Positions 52,701 to 63,530 of a DNA stretch of 64,000 bases are shown here, piece by piece. The notes beneath the pieces were generated by a model. That model did not search any database. It had not been told where the DNA came from and saw nothing but the letters and a program-made list of their open reading frames with translations. The stretch lies in contig OX328106.1 in assembly GCA_946811185.2 (NCBI GenBank), forward strand, positions 11,946,777 to 12,010,776. The letters are read 5' to 3'. A program made the position numbers and the translations under genes. The first letter of the stretch is position 1. Every line of letters begins with the position of its first letter. This DNA is from Hippopus hippopus. Lineage: Eukaryota > Mollusca > Bivalvia > Cardiida > Cardiidae.

Positions 52701-55700
52701 AACTTGGACTTGTTGCCATATCAAAAACGGAACCCCCATACAACAGGGACAGGTAACCATAAAAAAATTTGACAGTTATGTCCCTTTTTCGACTTAGAAT
52801 TTTCACTGAAAACAACTGCAAAGAGCGTTGACACCTGCATGCAGTGCTTTTGTTAATCTCTACATGTCTGTTTTGTTGTACTTTACTTGTTATATTCTGC
52901 AGAAAACTTTTTGTTCGAAAGGCTAATTTTGAAAACAGAGAACGAGTTGAAAAAAGAGAAATTGCTCATAACTAGCAATTTATCACGTACCTGCAGTGTT
53001 TTCAGATGTAATCTGTTATAATTCTTATATCATTTTTTAAATATTAACCTTTTCCCACAAAACAAAATTTTAAACATATCAAAATTGAAAGCATTTATGG
53101 GTGATAAATTAGATGTGGCTGAAATAACTATATTATATTTCATGTGTCTATTTTTAGAAATGTTATGGGTAAAGAAATGTCGTAATTTAAGCTGGGGGGA
53201 ATTATTTCCCCGTCACAGTGAACATTTTCCTTCTGCCAAAAATCTGGAACTACTTTTTTAAGTTTTTTAAGTTTTTAAGTTTTAAAAGTGGCATTCGTTG
53301 ACAAAATAATCAGAGGAAATATATAATTTATTTCATCAGCTTGTGGTTAATATGGGGAAATATTTGCCTCAAAAGGGAAAGGTCCGTGAAAATAACTCGT
53401 GCCTTACGGCACTCGTTATTTTCGCATACCTTTCCTTTTTTCGGCAAATATTTCCCCATATTAACCACAAGCTGATGAAATAAACTCTATTTTTTTTAAA
53501 GTTGTTTGATTTAGATTTATTAGATAAGGTAATAGTGGAAGGTTTCTTGGGTATTATCAAATAGAGAAAATGTAATATTTTAGGTCAAGTACTGTTGGCA
53601 GAATCGTTTTTTACAAAATCTTACAAACTTTCTCTGTAGATTTAGTGGGTAAGACTGGTATTTATGATTGTAATATGCAGAGAGAAGCACATTCAATTCT
53701 TTATTAGATCACAAAATTTTAGACTTGTCCAAATTGAAAGCATTTGCTTGATGACAAATTGAATACGGCTAAAGTGAGGGGACTTGTCTTTGAATGGGTG
53801 GAAAACACTGTAGGAAACGGAGAAAATACTAATCACCAGCATATTCTCCTTTTTCCTGAAATGTTTTCAGGGTTGCTTGAAACTTTGGACTTTTTGGTAA
53901 TAGGTCAATTTCAATTGTTACAGGTTGACACAATACAAGAGTATGTAAAACCAGTGGTGAATCCCAAGTTGTCTGCCTTCTGTGTAACTCTGACTGGAAT
54001 AACACAGGTAAGTACTCTTATAGGTTGTTGGCTGTGTATGGGAATATATTGTGTCAAGCAAATTCTTTTGAATAGAAAACAGAACAGAACAAATAGTTAT
54101 CTCAGTAAGACATCCAATGTACAACAAAGTGGTAAAAACAACAACATGTTTCTCAGAAATGTGGTGTACAGTAAGTCAATTAAGTCAAGCCAACATTTCT
54201 AACAACCAAGAGCAAGGTATAATAGACTACACAAGACTACACTATTATTATACATGTACTAGCAAAGTTACCCAAGCTTACTTGTATTTACTGTATTTTG
54301 ATATTGTTCACATAGTTTCCTCTGATTTTACAGAATTCTTTCTGATTTCTTTTTAAATTTATTTTCATATTTCTTTTTCATTTGAAAACCGTAAGATTTA
54401 CCATGCATTCCCTCTGTTGTTAGAGGTCTGTTAAACAAATAACATGGTGTCAATCAAGATTTTCTTTGCTAGAAATATTCATTTTTAAGAAACAGATCTT
54501 GAACTGCACTGTCCACAGATGGCAGTCAGAGCTAAATCTATATTGTCAAGAAAACAACTTCATAAGATACACTAAGCAGTCTAATGCATGTAGTAACTTA
54601 TTATATGCAGAACTGTTGCTGGTATACTGCCAATGGATTGTGGCATGTTCACAAAGTTTCAGTGCTTAGCTTGCTTGAAACTGCGACACTGTTCAGAGAA
54701 TAAATACCCAGGATGATATGATAGGAGATTTTAAAAGATACAGTCTGACATAAAATGTGGTCACAGCTAGTCTTTTAATTTCTTTGGATATTGGAAACAT
54801 TGTGGAAAAAGGAGAAAATGCTGGTTATCAGCATTTTCTCCTTCAGCAATCTTTTCAAAAGCTCTCTTCCCAAAGGTCTTTAATTCTTTACCAAATGACA
54901 AAATCTTAGACTGGTCCAAATTGAAAGCATTTGCAGATGACAAAATAAACGTAACTCAAAAATTGAAACTTGACTTTGGAAGAGTAGAAAACATTGTGGG
55001 AAAAGGAGAAAATGCTGGTTACCAGCATTTTTTCCTTTTCCCACAGTGTTTTCAGAACTCTTACCCAGATGCAAGAATTTTAAGCTGCTCTTATTTCAGT
55101 GCATTTGCAGACAAAAAAAATTGTTTGGCTCAAGTGAGATTGATCTTTGACAGGGTAGAAAACATTATATGATAAGGAGAAAATGTTTGATAATGCTTAA
55201 TGAATTCTGTACCTAAAACAGTTGTCAATTTTTTAGCTCACCTGAGCACGAAGTGCTCAAGGTGAACTATTGTGATCGGTCAATGTCCATCGTCCGTCGG
55301 TCGGTTCGTCCATCCATCCGTTCACAATTACAAAAAAATCTTCTCCTCCTAAACCACCAATCAGATTTCAATGAAACTTCACAGAAATGATCCTTAGGTG
55401 ATTCACTTTCAGAATACTTCAAAGATTTGAATTCCATGAAGAACTCTGGTTGCCATGGCAACCGAAAGAAAAAACTTTAAAAATCTTCTTGTCCCAAACT
55501 GTAAGGGCTAGAGCTTTCATATTTGGCATGTAGCATCATCTAGTGGCCCTTTACCAAAATACTTCAAATTATGGCCCTAGTTTGGAAATTGGCCCTATGC
55601 TGTGGGTTCTCGGATTTCACATAGAGATAAAGAAGGAAATCTTTAAAAATCTCCTTGTCCCAAACTGTAAGGGCTAGAGCTTTCATATTTGGCATGTAGA

Positions 55701-58700
55701 ATCATCTAGTGGCCCTTTACCAAAATACTTCAAATTATGGCCCTAGTATCGAATTTGGCCCTATGTTGTGGGTTCTCGGATTTCACATAGAGATAAAGAA
55801 GGAAATCTTTAAAAATCTCCTTGTCCCAAACCGTAAGGGCTAGAGCTTTCATATTTGGCATGTAGAATCATCTAGTGGCCCTTTACCAAAATACTTCAAA
55901 TTTTGGCCATTGTATGGAAATTGGCCCTATGTTGTGGGTTCTCGGATTTCACATAGAGATAAAGAAGGAAATCTTTAAAAATCTTCTTGTTTTGTTTACA
56001 CTCTAGCATCTACAAATATCAGCCAATCAGCACCAAACTTGGTCAAAATATATATGACCATAAGATCTCGGTTGAGTTCGATTATGGGTCTAATCGGACC
56101 AGAACAACTGGAGTTATTTGTCTTTGAATTAGAAAAATTGCTATATTTGCATTTGTTTACACTCTAGCATCTACAATTTTTAACCAATCAGCACTAAACT
56201 TGGTCAAAATATAAATGACCATAGGATCTTGGATGAGTTTGATTATGGGTGTAATCTGATTAGAACAACTGGAGTTATTTGCCCTTGAATTAGAAAAATT
56301 GCTATATTTGACTTTGTTTACACTCTAGCATCTACAATTATCAACCAATCGGCACCAAACTTGGTCAAAATATATATGACTGTAAGATCTGGGATGAGTT
56401 CCATTATGGGTCTAATCGGACCAGAACAACTGGAGTTATTTGCCCTTGAATTAGAAATATTGCTATATTTGACTTTGTTTACACTCTAGCATCTATAAAT
56501 ATCAACCAGTCAGCACCAAACTTGGTCAAAATATATATGACTGTAAGATCTGGGATGAGTTCCATTATGGGTCTAATCGGACCGGAACGACTGGAGTTAT
56601 TTGCCCTTGAATTAGAAAGTTCTTTAGATTAGTTCTTTGTCCGGAGCATAACTTTGTCATCTCCAGTGCGATTGACTTGAAACTTGGCATTTGTGTTTGT
56701 TGCAATAATACGGAGTGCAGTGTGAAAGAACCATAACTCCACCTCGTACTGTCTATGAGTTATTTCCCTTTGATAATTTTTACAGCATTTTCTGCTCGTC
56801 TGGAATATAAATTTGTCATCTCCAGCCTGAACATCTTCAAATTTGGTATGCATGATTGTTGAAAATTATGGAGTGCAGTGCACAAGAACCATAACTCTTC
56901 CTAGCATGAATTTTTAGTTATTCCCCCTTTGACCTTCATTTTTATTGCATTTCTTGCTTGTCCGGAGCAAAACTTTGTCATCTTAAGTAGGAATGACTTG
57001 AAATTTGGTATGCTTATTTGTTGCAATATTTGGAAGTGCAGTGCACAAGAATTGTAACTCTACCTCGTGCTGTCTTTGAGTTATTTCCCTTTGAATGTCA
57101 TTTTTACAGCATTTAGTGCTTGTCCGGAATATAACTTTGTCATCTCAAGTCAGAACGACTTCAAACTTGGTATGCATGTTTGTTGCAATATTACCGAGGC
57201 CTAAAAAAAAAATATCTGTGTTTCGGGTTTCAGTCCTAGATGCAGTAGGTAGGGTCGGTCAGGAAAAAAAATTTTTTTTCCAGTCATTTTTTTTTTTTTT
57301 TTTTTATATATGGACCATGTCAAGATTTCAAAAATAGAGATTTTAGCTTCCACTTATTATTGTTTTATACAGAAATTTGTGTAAATTCACTGTTTAAATT
57401 AATTATTAAAGATGTAAAGAGAGTTTTAAGTGTCTCTGATCGGATGATGCCAAAATGGCCTTTGTTGTGTCATTGGTTTTCGCGTTTTTTTTCCAGCGCT
57501 CTTTTATGAATGCCAATTAATTTTTGAGGAGTATTACCTCATAATTTGTCAATTATGGTAGCAGGTAACATTCAAACCTATCACTTTACACCAGATAAGT
57601 GGACCAACATCTATATCAAGTTTTCATAATTGACTCGCCAGGTTCACGAGCTGTGATAAACAGAGCAGCGCGCGTTTTTCACATTTGTTACTGAATGTGT
57701 TTATTAAAGCTCATTATTCTGCCGTATGCACGTGAGCTAGACTATTTCATATGGAGCTTTAGCCGATAATCACATGCACCAGATTGACTCTAAGAAAGAT
57801 AATTTTTGAGCGTCAAAAACGTTCATTTCAACTTTCCAAACGTCAAAACCTGGAGTCACTGGTCATATGAAAATGCTGCACTTTCGCTACTCTCTTGTAG
57901 TTGTTGATAGCAGGAGGCGAGTTTTAGTCCCAGGGAAGGGACGCTTGAAATCATACAGTGTGATAAAATCTTATCGGCTTTTATACCCCTTAATTTGCCT
58001 AAATGTTGCGATATCAGATAAAGACCCGTGCCTAGATTTTTTTTTTAATTCCTAATTTTTCAATTTTTGTAAATTGGCTACCTCACCGGGTGGCTATCGC
58101 ATATCATATTGGTTATACAACGAGAACTATGTCAGTTTTTTCTTTAATGCAAAACTGGCAGCCTGTTCGGCCATCACTAAATACATATGGATTTGTAGAC
58201 CGACCAGTTTTGGAGCAGTACCTGTTTTTGAACCCGAAATGATATCCCACTTTCCTTGCGAACTGTAAAGTGAATGATGTCACCATTTTGTGTCAACTGC
58301 TTGTTTGAATGTAAATAACGGAGTAACCACTGTTAATTTACGAAATGCAACAAAAGCAGACAGTATGCATGTTTCTAAAGGAAAGATCAGTTTTAGTGAC
58401 AAATTTCTTATTACCATTTTAAACTCGATACGTGCCCAATTTAAATTCTCCGTTTAAAGTTCAAGTTTAATCCTGAAAAGTTCCCAACATGTGACATAGT
58501 GTAGATGCCAAAAAGTCACATAACCATACTGGAATAATGTGACAAGATTCTGATCTATATTTAGATCAGAGAATTTCGTGACCTGTTTCGTTCTGTCACT
58601 TATGACTGAACAATTTTTCCAGAACACTTGCTGCTACTGAGAGTACAACCCTTTTATAAAGACACTCAATATTTTCAGATACTTTATGAGATAAGTTTTT

Positions 58701-61700
58701 GAAAAATTCCTAATCTGTCCTCAAAGGTGCATGTAAACTGATAGAAGGCACCAAAAGGTCTTAATTTTAGCTATTCAGGTATTGTAGAGCTACTGTAAAG
58801 AAAGGGCCAATGGCCGCCTTGACTTTTATCTGTCCCCTTCATTGCGCTTCAGAAACTGAAGACATTTGACTTAGAACTGGTCATTTATGCTGTTCAAAAC
58901 AGTTCATTCTCGTGACAGTTAACATTTTAGTTGAGTTTGGTGCACACGATGTTTTTCAGTTCCTTAATACATGTTCATGAACTGTTCTATAGATAGTGAA
59001 GGCCACGAAATGAGAGCACTAAATTTCGTGCGTGATTCCCGAGTTTGCAGATGGGGCGTGGCAAAGTTGACATTTGATTGATTGGCATTTTATGGCATGT
59101 ACGCATGTTTGGTATGTAACTAGACAAAACCTAGTTTGTTATCGATCTTCGTATCAACTCTTTTGGACGGCTACGGGACATACAACAGGTGTTAGTATAT
59201 TTCAATGCAGACGAGTGACAGGGAACGAAATTGCAACAGCCAAAAAGTACCGAGATGTACCAAGATCACACCTAACAATTTTTTTTTTTTTGATCGTAGT
59301 GGAAAAAAAAGTTTAGGGTCGGCAGCATTTTTCTAGGTAGGGTCGGGAAACCCGAAACACAGGTATTTTTTTTTTTAGGCCCGAGTACAGTGCACATAAA
59401 CAATAACTCTACCTAGCATGGATTTTGAGTAATTCCACTCCAATCTTCATTTTTACGGTATTTCTTGCTTGTCTGGAACGGAACTTTGAAGTCTCAAGTC
59501 AAATTAACTTGAGACTTGGTAAACATGTTTGTTGCATTACCTGCCCTTTGCAATTATTATACCTCCTTGACAACTGGCAGTGAGATGGGCATATCTTGTG
59601 ACAATTTGCTGCTCTTGTTTCATTATCATCTGGCCTTGAACTTCGATATTTGGTATTTATCTTTATTTTAGACCTTTACTGCTTAGTACTCAGGTGAGCA
59701 ATATAGGACCATCATGGTCCTCTTGTTTCATCATAGGGTCACAAAAAGTTCCAAATATCGTTTTTTTTTTTTCAGGACAAAGTGGATAAATCTGATGAAT
59801 TTCCGGAGGTGTTAAAACGGGTAGAGGCCTGGATGGCAAAACATAAACTTGGCAAAGAGAAGTCCTTTGCTGTGTTAACTGATGGGTATGATAGATTTGT
59901 ATCTTACTGATGTTCACTGAACCCTGGTAGCTCAATCGGTAGCGTGCAGGACTTGAGAACAGGGGATTGTGGGTTTGATCCCTGGCTCAGCCAATTTCTT
60001 TCCGAGGACTGATGATAGTCATTGCGACAGGATTCATTCCTCTCCCACCGCTGTCAATTGCTTCGACAATGGTTATGTGGGAAAGCAGCAAGTGGCTTGG
60101 AAAGAAAATTGTGTAGAGTACTGGTTAAAGAGATTCCAGGAAAGCATGGATAGGTGCACTGGCCGCCGCGATATAACTGAAATAATGCTGAAAACGGCAT
60201 TAAACACCATATAATCAATCAATCAATATTAATGATGTTCATATGGTCCCTAATTGGACCATTAATAGATATTTTGTAGTACATTCTATATGTTAGTAGC
60301 TATTTCAATAACAAGTAGCAAAATAAGCTATGCAAATTTTTCTTGTATCTTTACCAAACAACAAAGTTTTGATCAAGGTCAAATTGAGAGCATTTGCAGA
60401 CAAATAAAAAGTGTCTGAAATGATGAAATTTGTCTGTTTCTGTCTCTTATAAGGTAGAAAAATGTTGTGGGAAAAGGAGAAAATGCTGGTTACCAGCATT
60501 TTCTCCTTTTCCCGCAATGTTTTCAAAGCCTTCTTCCTCAGGGTCGTTAAACCTTGGGATTGTGTTGTAAAGGGTTTAGTAGATCTAAGTTCTGACTGTA
60601 TAACAATCCCTCTGGGTCGCTAATAGACCAAGCAGACACTTTCTGCCTACAAAAAAGACTCAGATAATCGTAATTTCATGGCTGTATTTGTCCAGAATGT
60701 CATTGCAAGATTTGTGCCATCTGATCTGATTTGTTCTAGCGGTAAAAGCAGCTTAAGTTGTGAAACCTTATTAACCCATTACCAAACAATCCCTTGTTTT
60801 TACGGCCCTGAGGAAGAAGTCTTTTGAAAACATTGTGGGAAAAGGAGAAAATGCTGGTAACCAGCATTTTCTCCTTTTCCCACAATGTTTTCTACCTCAT
60901 CAGAGAACCTAGGCTCATTTGTATTAATTTTGAATTTGTCGTCTGCAGATGTTTTGAATTTGGGAGAGTCTAAAATTTGTTGTGTGGGAAAGGGTTAATA
61001 CACATTTTTGACAGTAGTTTGGTCAGAATTCACTTATGTGTTGGAGTCTGAAATTGCTTTAAAGATGTTTTGCATGTGAATTAAATGGGAACACGAATAG
61101 TATGAATTTATTTCTTTTTTGATAGAGTTCAAATGGATTAAAAAAAAAACACACACACAAAACACATATGGTAGATTGGACTGTGATTTGAACACAAACT
61201 GATAATCATCTTAACAAAGTGGTAACAGACAACTATGAAAACATCCATATAAAAACTTAGATGATCGATATGAATTACTGAAGTTGTTGACTCTTCCAAA
61301 TTGAAAATAACTGAAGACAGCAAATTCAAAAATGGTACAAATGAGCTGTATTTTTTTGATCGGGTAGAAAGCATTGTGGGAAAAGAAGAAAATGCTGGTT
61401 ACCAGCATTTTCTCCTTTTCCCACAATGTTTTTAAAGCTTTCTTCCTCAGGATTGTTAAAACTTGGGAGTGTTTGATAAAGGGTCAATGCATGAATAATT
61501 GTAATAAGAATATTATGACAGAGGGAGGAATTGCTCATTACAAGAATTTTCTCCCATAGCCACAATGTTTCAAAAGTAGTCTCCTACAAGACAAAATGGG
61601 TCGCTTGAAGGTCGTGTGAAAATATAGCATGTGTCTAAAATGCAAGTCTCTTATTTTTTCAGGCCATGGGACATGTTCAGGTTTATGTATTATCAGTGCA

Positions 61701-63467
61701 AAGAAAGCTCGATTCCGATGCCTAGCTGGTCAAAAAAGTGGGTCAACATTCGGAAAAGTTACTGCAACTATTATGGGTGTAAGAGAGGGGGAATTGAAGC
61801 CATGCTGAAAAACCTCGGTGAGTAGCTCTTGTGTAAATTTGTTGATTTCATTGTGATGTCTTTACCAGATAGTGAAATATTAGACTAATCGTTAAAGATT
61901 GAATGGTGTTTTAAGCCATTCTCAACATTATTTTAGTCATATTATAATGACAGTTAACTTATTCGCATTTGTCCCAGGTTTTCCCTGCACTAGGCTAGGG
62001 CTCTGAAGTGTCTTACCCAGGGATACTCCCATGAAAATCCAGTCCTTCCATTCAGGCTCGAACCCAAGGCCTCAAGGTTATAAGTCGTACACTTCACCAC
62101 TGAACCCAGAGATTGGTCCATATTGAAAACATTTGCAGACAATAACAACAACAACAAGAAGAAAAAAATGACTCAAATGATGTGAAGTCTATAAAAGGCT
62201 AGAAAACATGAAAGGAAAAGAAGAAAGTACTAAGTCTGTATTCACCAAGCATTCTTAAGAACGTTTGTAGTATGTTGCACCAAGATTTTGTAAATTTGAA
62301 AGTTACACAACTTCTGATTGGCTAATCCAAATGGTTTGTGTTACTTTCAAATTTACAAAATTCTGGAGAATAAGATAGAGAATGTTCTTAACTCTTTACC
62401 AAACAACAAACATTAATTTTTCAACAAGTCCAAATTGAAAGCATTTGCAGACATACTAAATGTGACTGAAAAATTGAAATTTGTTTTAGAAAGGGTAGAA
62501 AATATTGTTGGAAAAAGAGAAAATGCTGGTTACCAGCATTTTCTCTTTTTCCAACAATATTTTCAAAAGGCTTCTTTCTCAGGGTCGTTAAAAGTCGGGA
62601 TTGTGTGGTAAAGAGTTAAGAATAGTTGGTGAATACGGAGCCTGGCTGGTTTCCAGCATTTTCTCCTTTTCCCATATTGTTTTCAAAAGCTTTCATCAGG
62701 GTTGATAAAGGATGTGATTGTGTTTTGAAGGAACAAATAAGGATCAAGTGTTAACTCATTGCCATGTATGTAAATGGAATGGATCTTTTTTGTCAGGGTG
62801 GTTTTAAGAAAAAGGCCTGGGGTTATTAGTAGGAACAGTGGTTAGAAAAAGGTGTTCACATAAACACAACAGATATTATGTAAAAAATTATGATAATTAT
62901 TCATCATTTGCAGTCTGATCTTGATCTACAGAGGCTGCAAGTATAGTCACAGTTGCAAAGGGAGTTTTAAGGGTTGACAGTGCTAGTGATACAAAACATT
63001 ATCCAAACAAACAAATTAAGTATGATATTGATTGTTAGGACATAGTGAATTTTAATCTTTTATATTTGTTACTTTTCACAGGCATGAGTTTTGAAGGAAC
63101 TCCTCATAGTGGACTAGATGATTCATTAAACATTGCCAGAATTGCAATCAGTCTATTGAACGATGGTTGTGCCTTAAACATCAATGAAAGAATACATCTC
63201 CAGCACAATATCTGTGAGCCCAATCCTGAAGTACGCTACATGCCTGTAAAACAGGCCAGTGACGAGAACTCTAATAGTGATAATGATGAATGTAATGACA
63301 ACCCAAACTACGAAAGTTCCGCTGTAGATTCCAAAAAGAAAAGGTCTTCAAGGAGTAAAAGGGGCCTTGTGGACGCTATTGAAGATTTGACCATTTCTGA
63401 AAGAAATCCGTTGGATGAAGATGGCTTAGGGGAGCTTGTGTCATTTTATCAGAAATATAAATCCTGA
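49706..63467 (+). CDS. ERI1: 3'-5' exoribonuclease ERI1 (SAP domain + DEDDh nuclease), complete, six exons
   Basis: Exons: 49706-49854, 52135-52333, 53924-54007, 59776-59885, 61663-61817, 63082-63467. All borders are GT-AG and phases agree; the total is 360 codons plus TGA (human ERI1 is about 349 residues). ERI1 trims histone mRNA 3' ends, 5.8S rRNA and small-RNA duplexes. The SAP domain lies at about residues 17-64 (SDPIFKKISRINGEI, then LDTRGVKEVLTKRLKNFY). The DEDDh active site is intact: D85 and E87 in VIDFEATCDEG, D180 in LTDGPWD, H241 and D246 in PHSGLDD. Family signatures HEIIEFPVVL, LTGITQ, KKWVNIRKSY and NIARIA are present. The start is the first ATG after an in-frame TGA at 49700. 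A C-terminal extension of roughly 75 residues is acidic (SDENSNSDNDE), then basic (DSKKKRSSRSKR, possible nuclear signal), then acidic; the human protein has a much shorter tail. Introns are stuffed with MITEs, foldbacks, a SINE and a 4.5-kb composite repeat. Confidence 0.96.
49949..50178 (+). mobile_element. PB-MITE copy, ERI1 intron 1
   Basis: Arm CAAATTGAAAGCATTTGCAG and full hairpin. Confidence 0.8.
50182..50353 (+). mobile_element. PB-MITE lacking one hairpin arm
   Basis: Left arm joined at CTCAAATGAGG to CTTTCTCCTTTTCTCAC; right end GTGTGGTAAAGGG. Confidence 0.75.
50357..50578 (+). mobile_element. PB-MITE copy
   Basis: ACACTTTACCGAATTTTAG left end; third copy in a head-to-tail run. 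Confidence 0.7.
50811..51069. mobile_element. GCGCAG element, one core arm lost
   Basis: Ends GAGCTGTGCTCTGTGC and GGAGGAGCTCATAT; CTGCGCAGGCTTACCTGGG remains. Confidence 0.75.
51253..51439 (-). mobile_element. PB-MITE, hairpin deleted
   Basis: TTAA at 51249-51252 and 51440-51443. Confidence 0.75.
51566..51787 (-). mobile_element. PB-MITE with a variant hairpin centre
   Basis: TTAA at 51562-51565 and 51788-51791. The centre reads AAATTGCTCATTATGAGCAA instead of the usual GCTGGTTACCAGC. Confidence 0.85.
51842..52105. mobile_element. GCGCAG element 30 bp before ERI1 exon 2
   Basis: GAGCTGTGCTCTGTGGG left end, core AGCATGCACAGTCTGTGCAG, worn right end. Confidence 0.8.
52473..52684. mobile_element. 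Long foldback MITE in ERI1 intron 2
   Basis: Arms of about 90 bp: AGGATAGTGCACCTTAATGG, ACATCGCCTTTCATCGCC and TATCCGTAAT with complements; short loop around TGGCCGATAGACGCTG. Confidence 0.88.
52700..52868 (-). repeat. Dispersed GTCGAAAAAG repeat, copy 4
   Basis: The reverse strand carries CACTGCATGCAGGTGTC and AAGTCGAAAAAGGGACATAA. Confidence 0.7.
53048..53165 (+). mobile_element. PB-MITE, left half
   Basis: TTAA at 53044-53047; arm CAAAATTGAAAGCATTTATG. Confidence 0.6.
53325..53483. repeat. Long foldback in ERI1 intron 2
   Basis: Arms of about 75 bp: TTTCATCAGCTTGTGG, ATGGGGAAATATTTGCC, and CGTTATTTTCG complements; loop near GTGCCTTACGGCAC. Confidence 0.88.
53697..53905 (+). mobile_element. 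PB-MITE ending about 18 bp before ERI1 exon 3
   Basis: Arm CAAATTGAAAGCATTTGC, hairpin GAGAAAATACTAATCACCAG, right end TTTTTGGTAATAGG, followed by the splice acceptor. Confidence 0.75.
54010..54780 (+). other. ERI1 intron 3, first part; nothing else identified
   Basis: Open frames here run out of the exon or lack any domain. Confidence 0.4.
54785..55195 (+). mobile_element. Three PB-MITE pieces in a row
   Basis: Hairpin-only piece 54785-54881; near-complete copy 54886 to about 55075; left-half piece 55095-55195 with GTGCATTTGCAGAC. Confidence 0.75.
55475..55972 (+). repeat. Tandem array 1, three copies of 166 bp
   Basis: The landmark CTTTAAAAATC recurs at 55475, 55641, 55807 and 55973, an exact 166-bp spacing. 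Units contain GTAAGGGCTAGAGCTTTC and CATCTAGTGGCCC. Confidence 0.9.
55991..56634 (+). repeat. Tandem array 2, four copies of 161 bp
   Basis: The landmark TTTGTTTACACTCTAGCATC recurs at 55991, 56152, 56313 and 56474, always 161 bp apart. The unit shares AACTTGGTC and GAGTTATTTGCCC modules with array 3. Confidence 0.9.
56639..59560 (+). repeat. Tandem array 3, about 160-bp units, split by a transposon
   Basis: The landmark GTCYGGA recurs at 56639, 56798, 56960, 57122 and 59471. The last gap equals 162 bp once the 2184-bp insert and its 3-bp duplication are removed. Confidence 0.85.
57198..59381. mobile_element. Nested DNA transposon with GGCCTAAAAA ends and CGA duplication
   Basis: Inverted ends GGCCTAAAAAAAAAATA and TGTGTTTCGGGTTTC are shared by both termini over about 34 bp, flanked by CGA at 57195-57197 and 59382-59384. 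The 2184-bp interior holds only short frames and no recognisable transposase, so it looks non-autonomous. It interrupts array 3 of the composite repeat. Confidence 0.8.
59918..60230 (+). mobile_element. tRNA-derived SINE, full-length, in ERI1 intron 4
   Basis: Head CCTGGTAGCTCAATCGGTAG (A-box), GGGTTTGATCCCTGG (B-box), body TTTCCGAGGACTGATG, tail AAACGGCATTAAACACCATA then ATCAATCAATC. Confidence 0.92.
60348..60575 (+). mobile_element. PB-MITE copy
   Basis: ATCTTTACCAAACAAC left end; perfect hairpin core. Confidence 0.8.
60775..60994 (-). mobile_element. PB-MITE copy
   Basis: TTAA at 60771-60774 and 60995-60998; perfect hairpin. Confidence 0.92.
61285..61485 (+). mobile_element. PB-MITE copy
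   Basis: Arm TTCCAAATTGAAAATAAC, full hairpin, right end GTTTGATAAAGGGT. Confidence 0.75.
61500..61585. mobile_element. PB-MITE hairpin remnant
   Basis: GGAATTGCTCATTACAAG, the variant centre also seen at 51566-51787. Confidence 0.5.
61893..62112 (-). mobile_element. SINE, third family, in ERI1 intron 5
   Basis: CTAGGCTAGGGCTCTGAAGTG, ACTCCCATGAAAATCC and the tRNA-like end TTCACCACTGAACCC. Confidence 0.7.
62113..62226 (+). mobile_element. PB-MITE, left half with an AACAAC expansion
   Basis: TTGAAAACATTTGCAGACAA followed by (CAA)n. Confidence 0.6.
62246..62637. mobile_element. ACCAAC MITE split by a PB-MITE
   Basis: TATTCACCAAGCATTCTTAA left end and GAATAGTTGGTGAATAC right end, interrupted exactly at TTAA. 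Confidence 0.92.
62392..62615 (+). mobile_element. PB-MITE nested in an ACCAAC MITE
   Basis: TTAA at 62388-62391 and 62616-62619; perfect ends and hairpin. Confidence 0.95.
62640..62745 (+). mobile_element. PB-MITE, right half
   Basis: Starts in the hairpin (GCTGGTTTCCAGC). Confidence 0.65.
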
Positions 63468-63530
63468 AATAATGCTACTACTACAACAATTTGTTAAAGG
63501 AGTCTTGGGTCTATTTTACCAACCAATATA

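Larger units (their letters stand above)
55231..59728 (+). mobile_element. Composite repeat bounded by GCTCACCTGAG / CTCAGGTGAGC, in ERI1 intron 3
   Basis: Starts TTAGCTCACCTGAGCACG, ends CTCAGGTGAGC plus an 18-bp hairpin zone (GGACCATCATGGTCC) and CTCTTGTTT. Inside are three consecutive tandem arrays with unit lengths 166, 161 and about 162 bp, the last one split by a 2.2-kb transposon. I recall the same end sequences as a frequent bivalve repeat. No transposase is present, so it is non-autonomous; superfamily not assigned. Confidence 0.75.

Noticed and set aside
53744..54202. 152-codon frame as a single exon
   Set aside because: Only 53924-54007 is ERI1 exon 3; the rest is PB-MITE and intron, as shown by splice sites and family alignment.
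55267..59316. Several short frames in the composite repeat
   Set aside because: They follow tandem units or polypyrimidine tracts and carry no domain.
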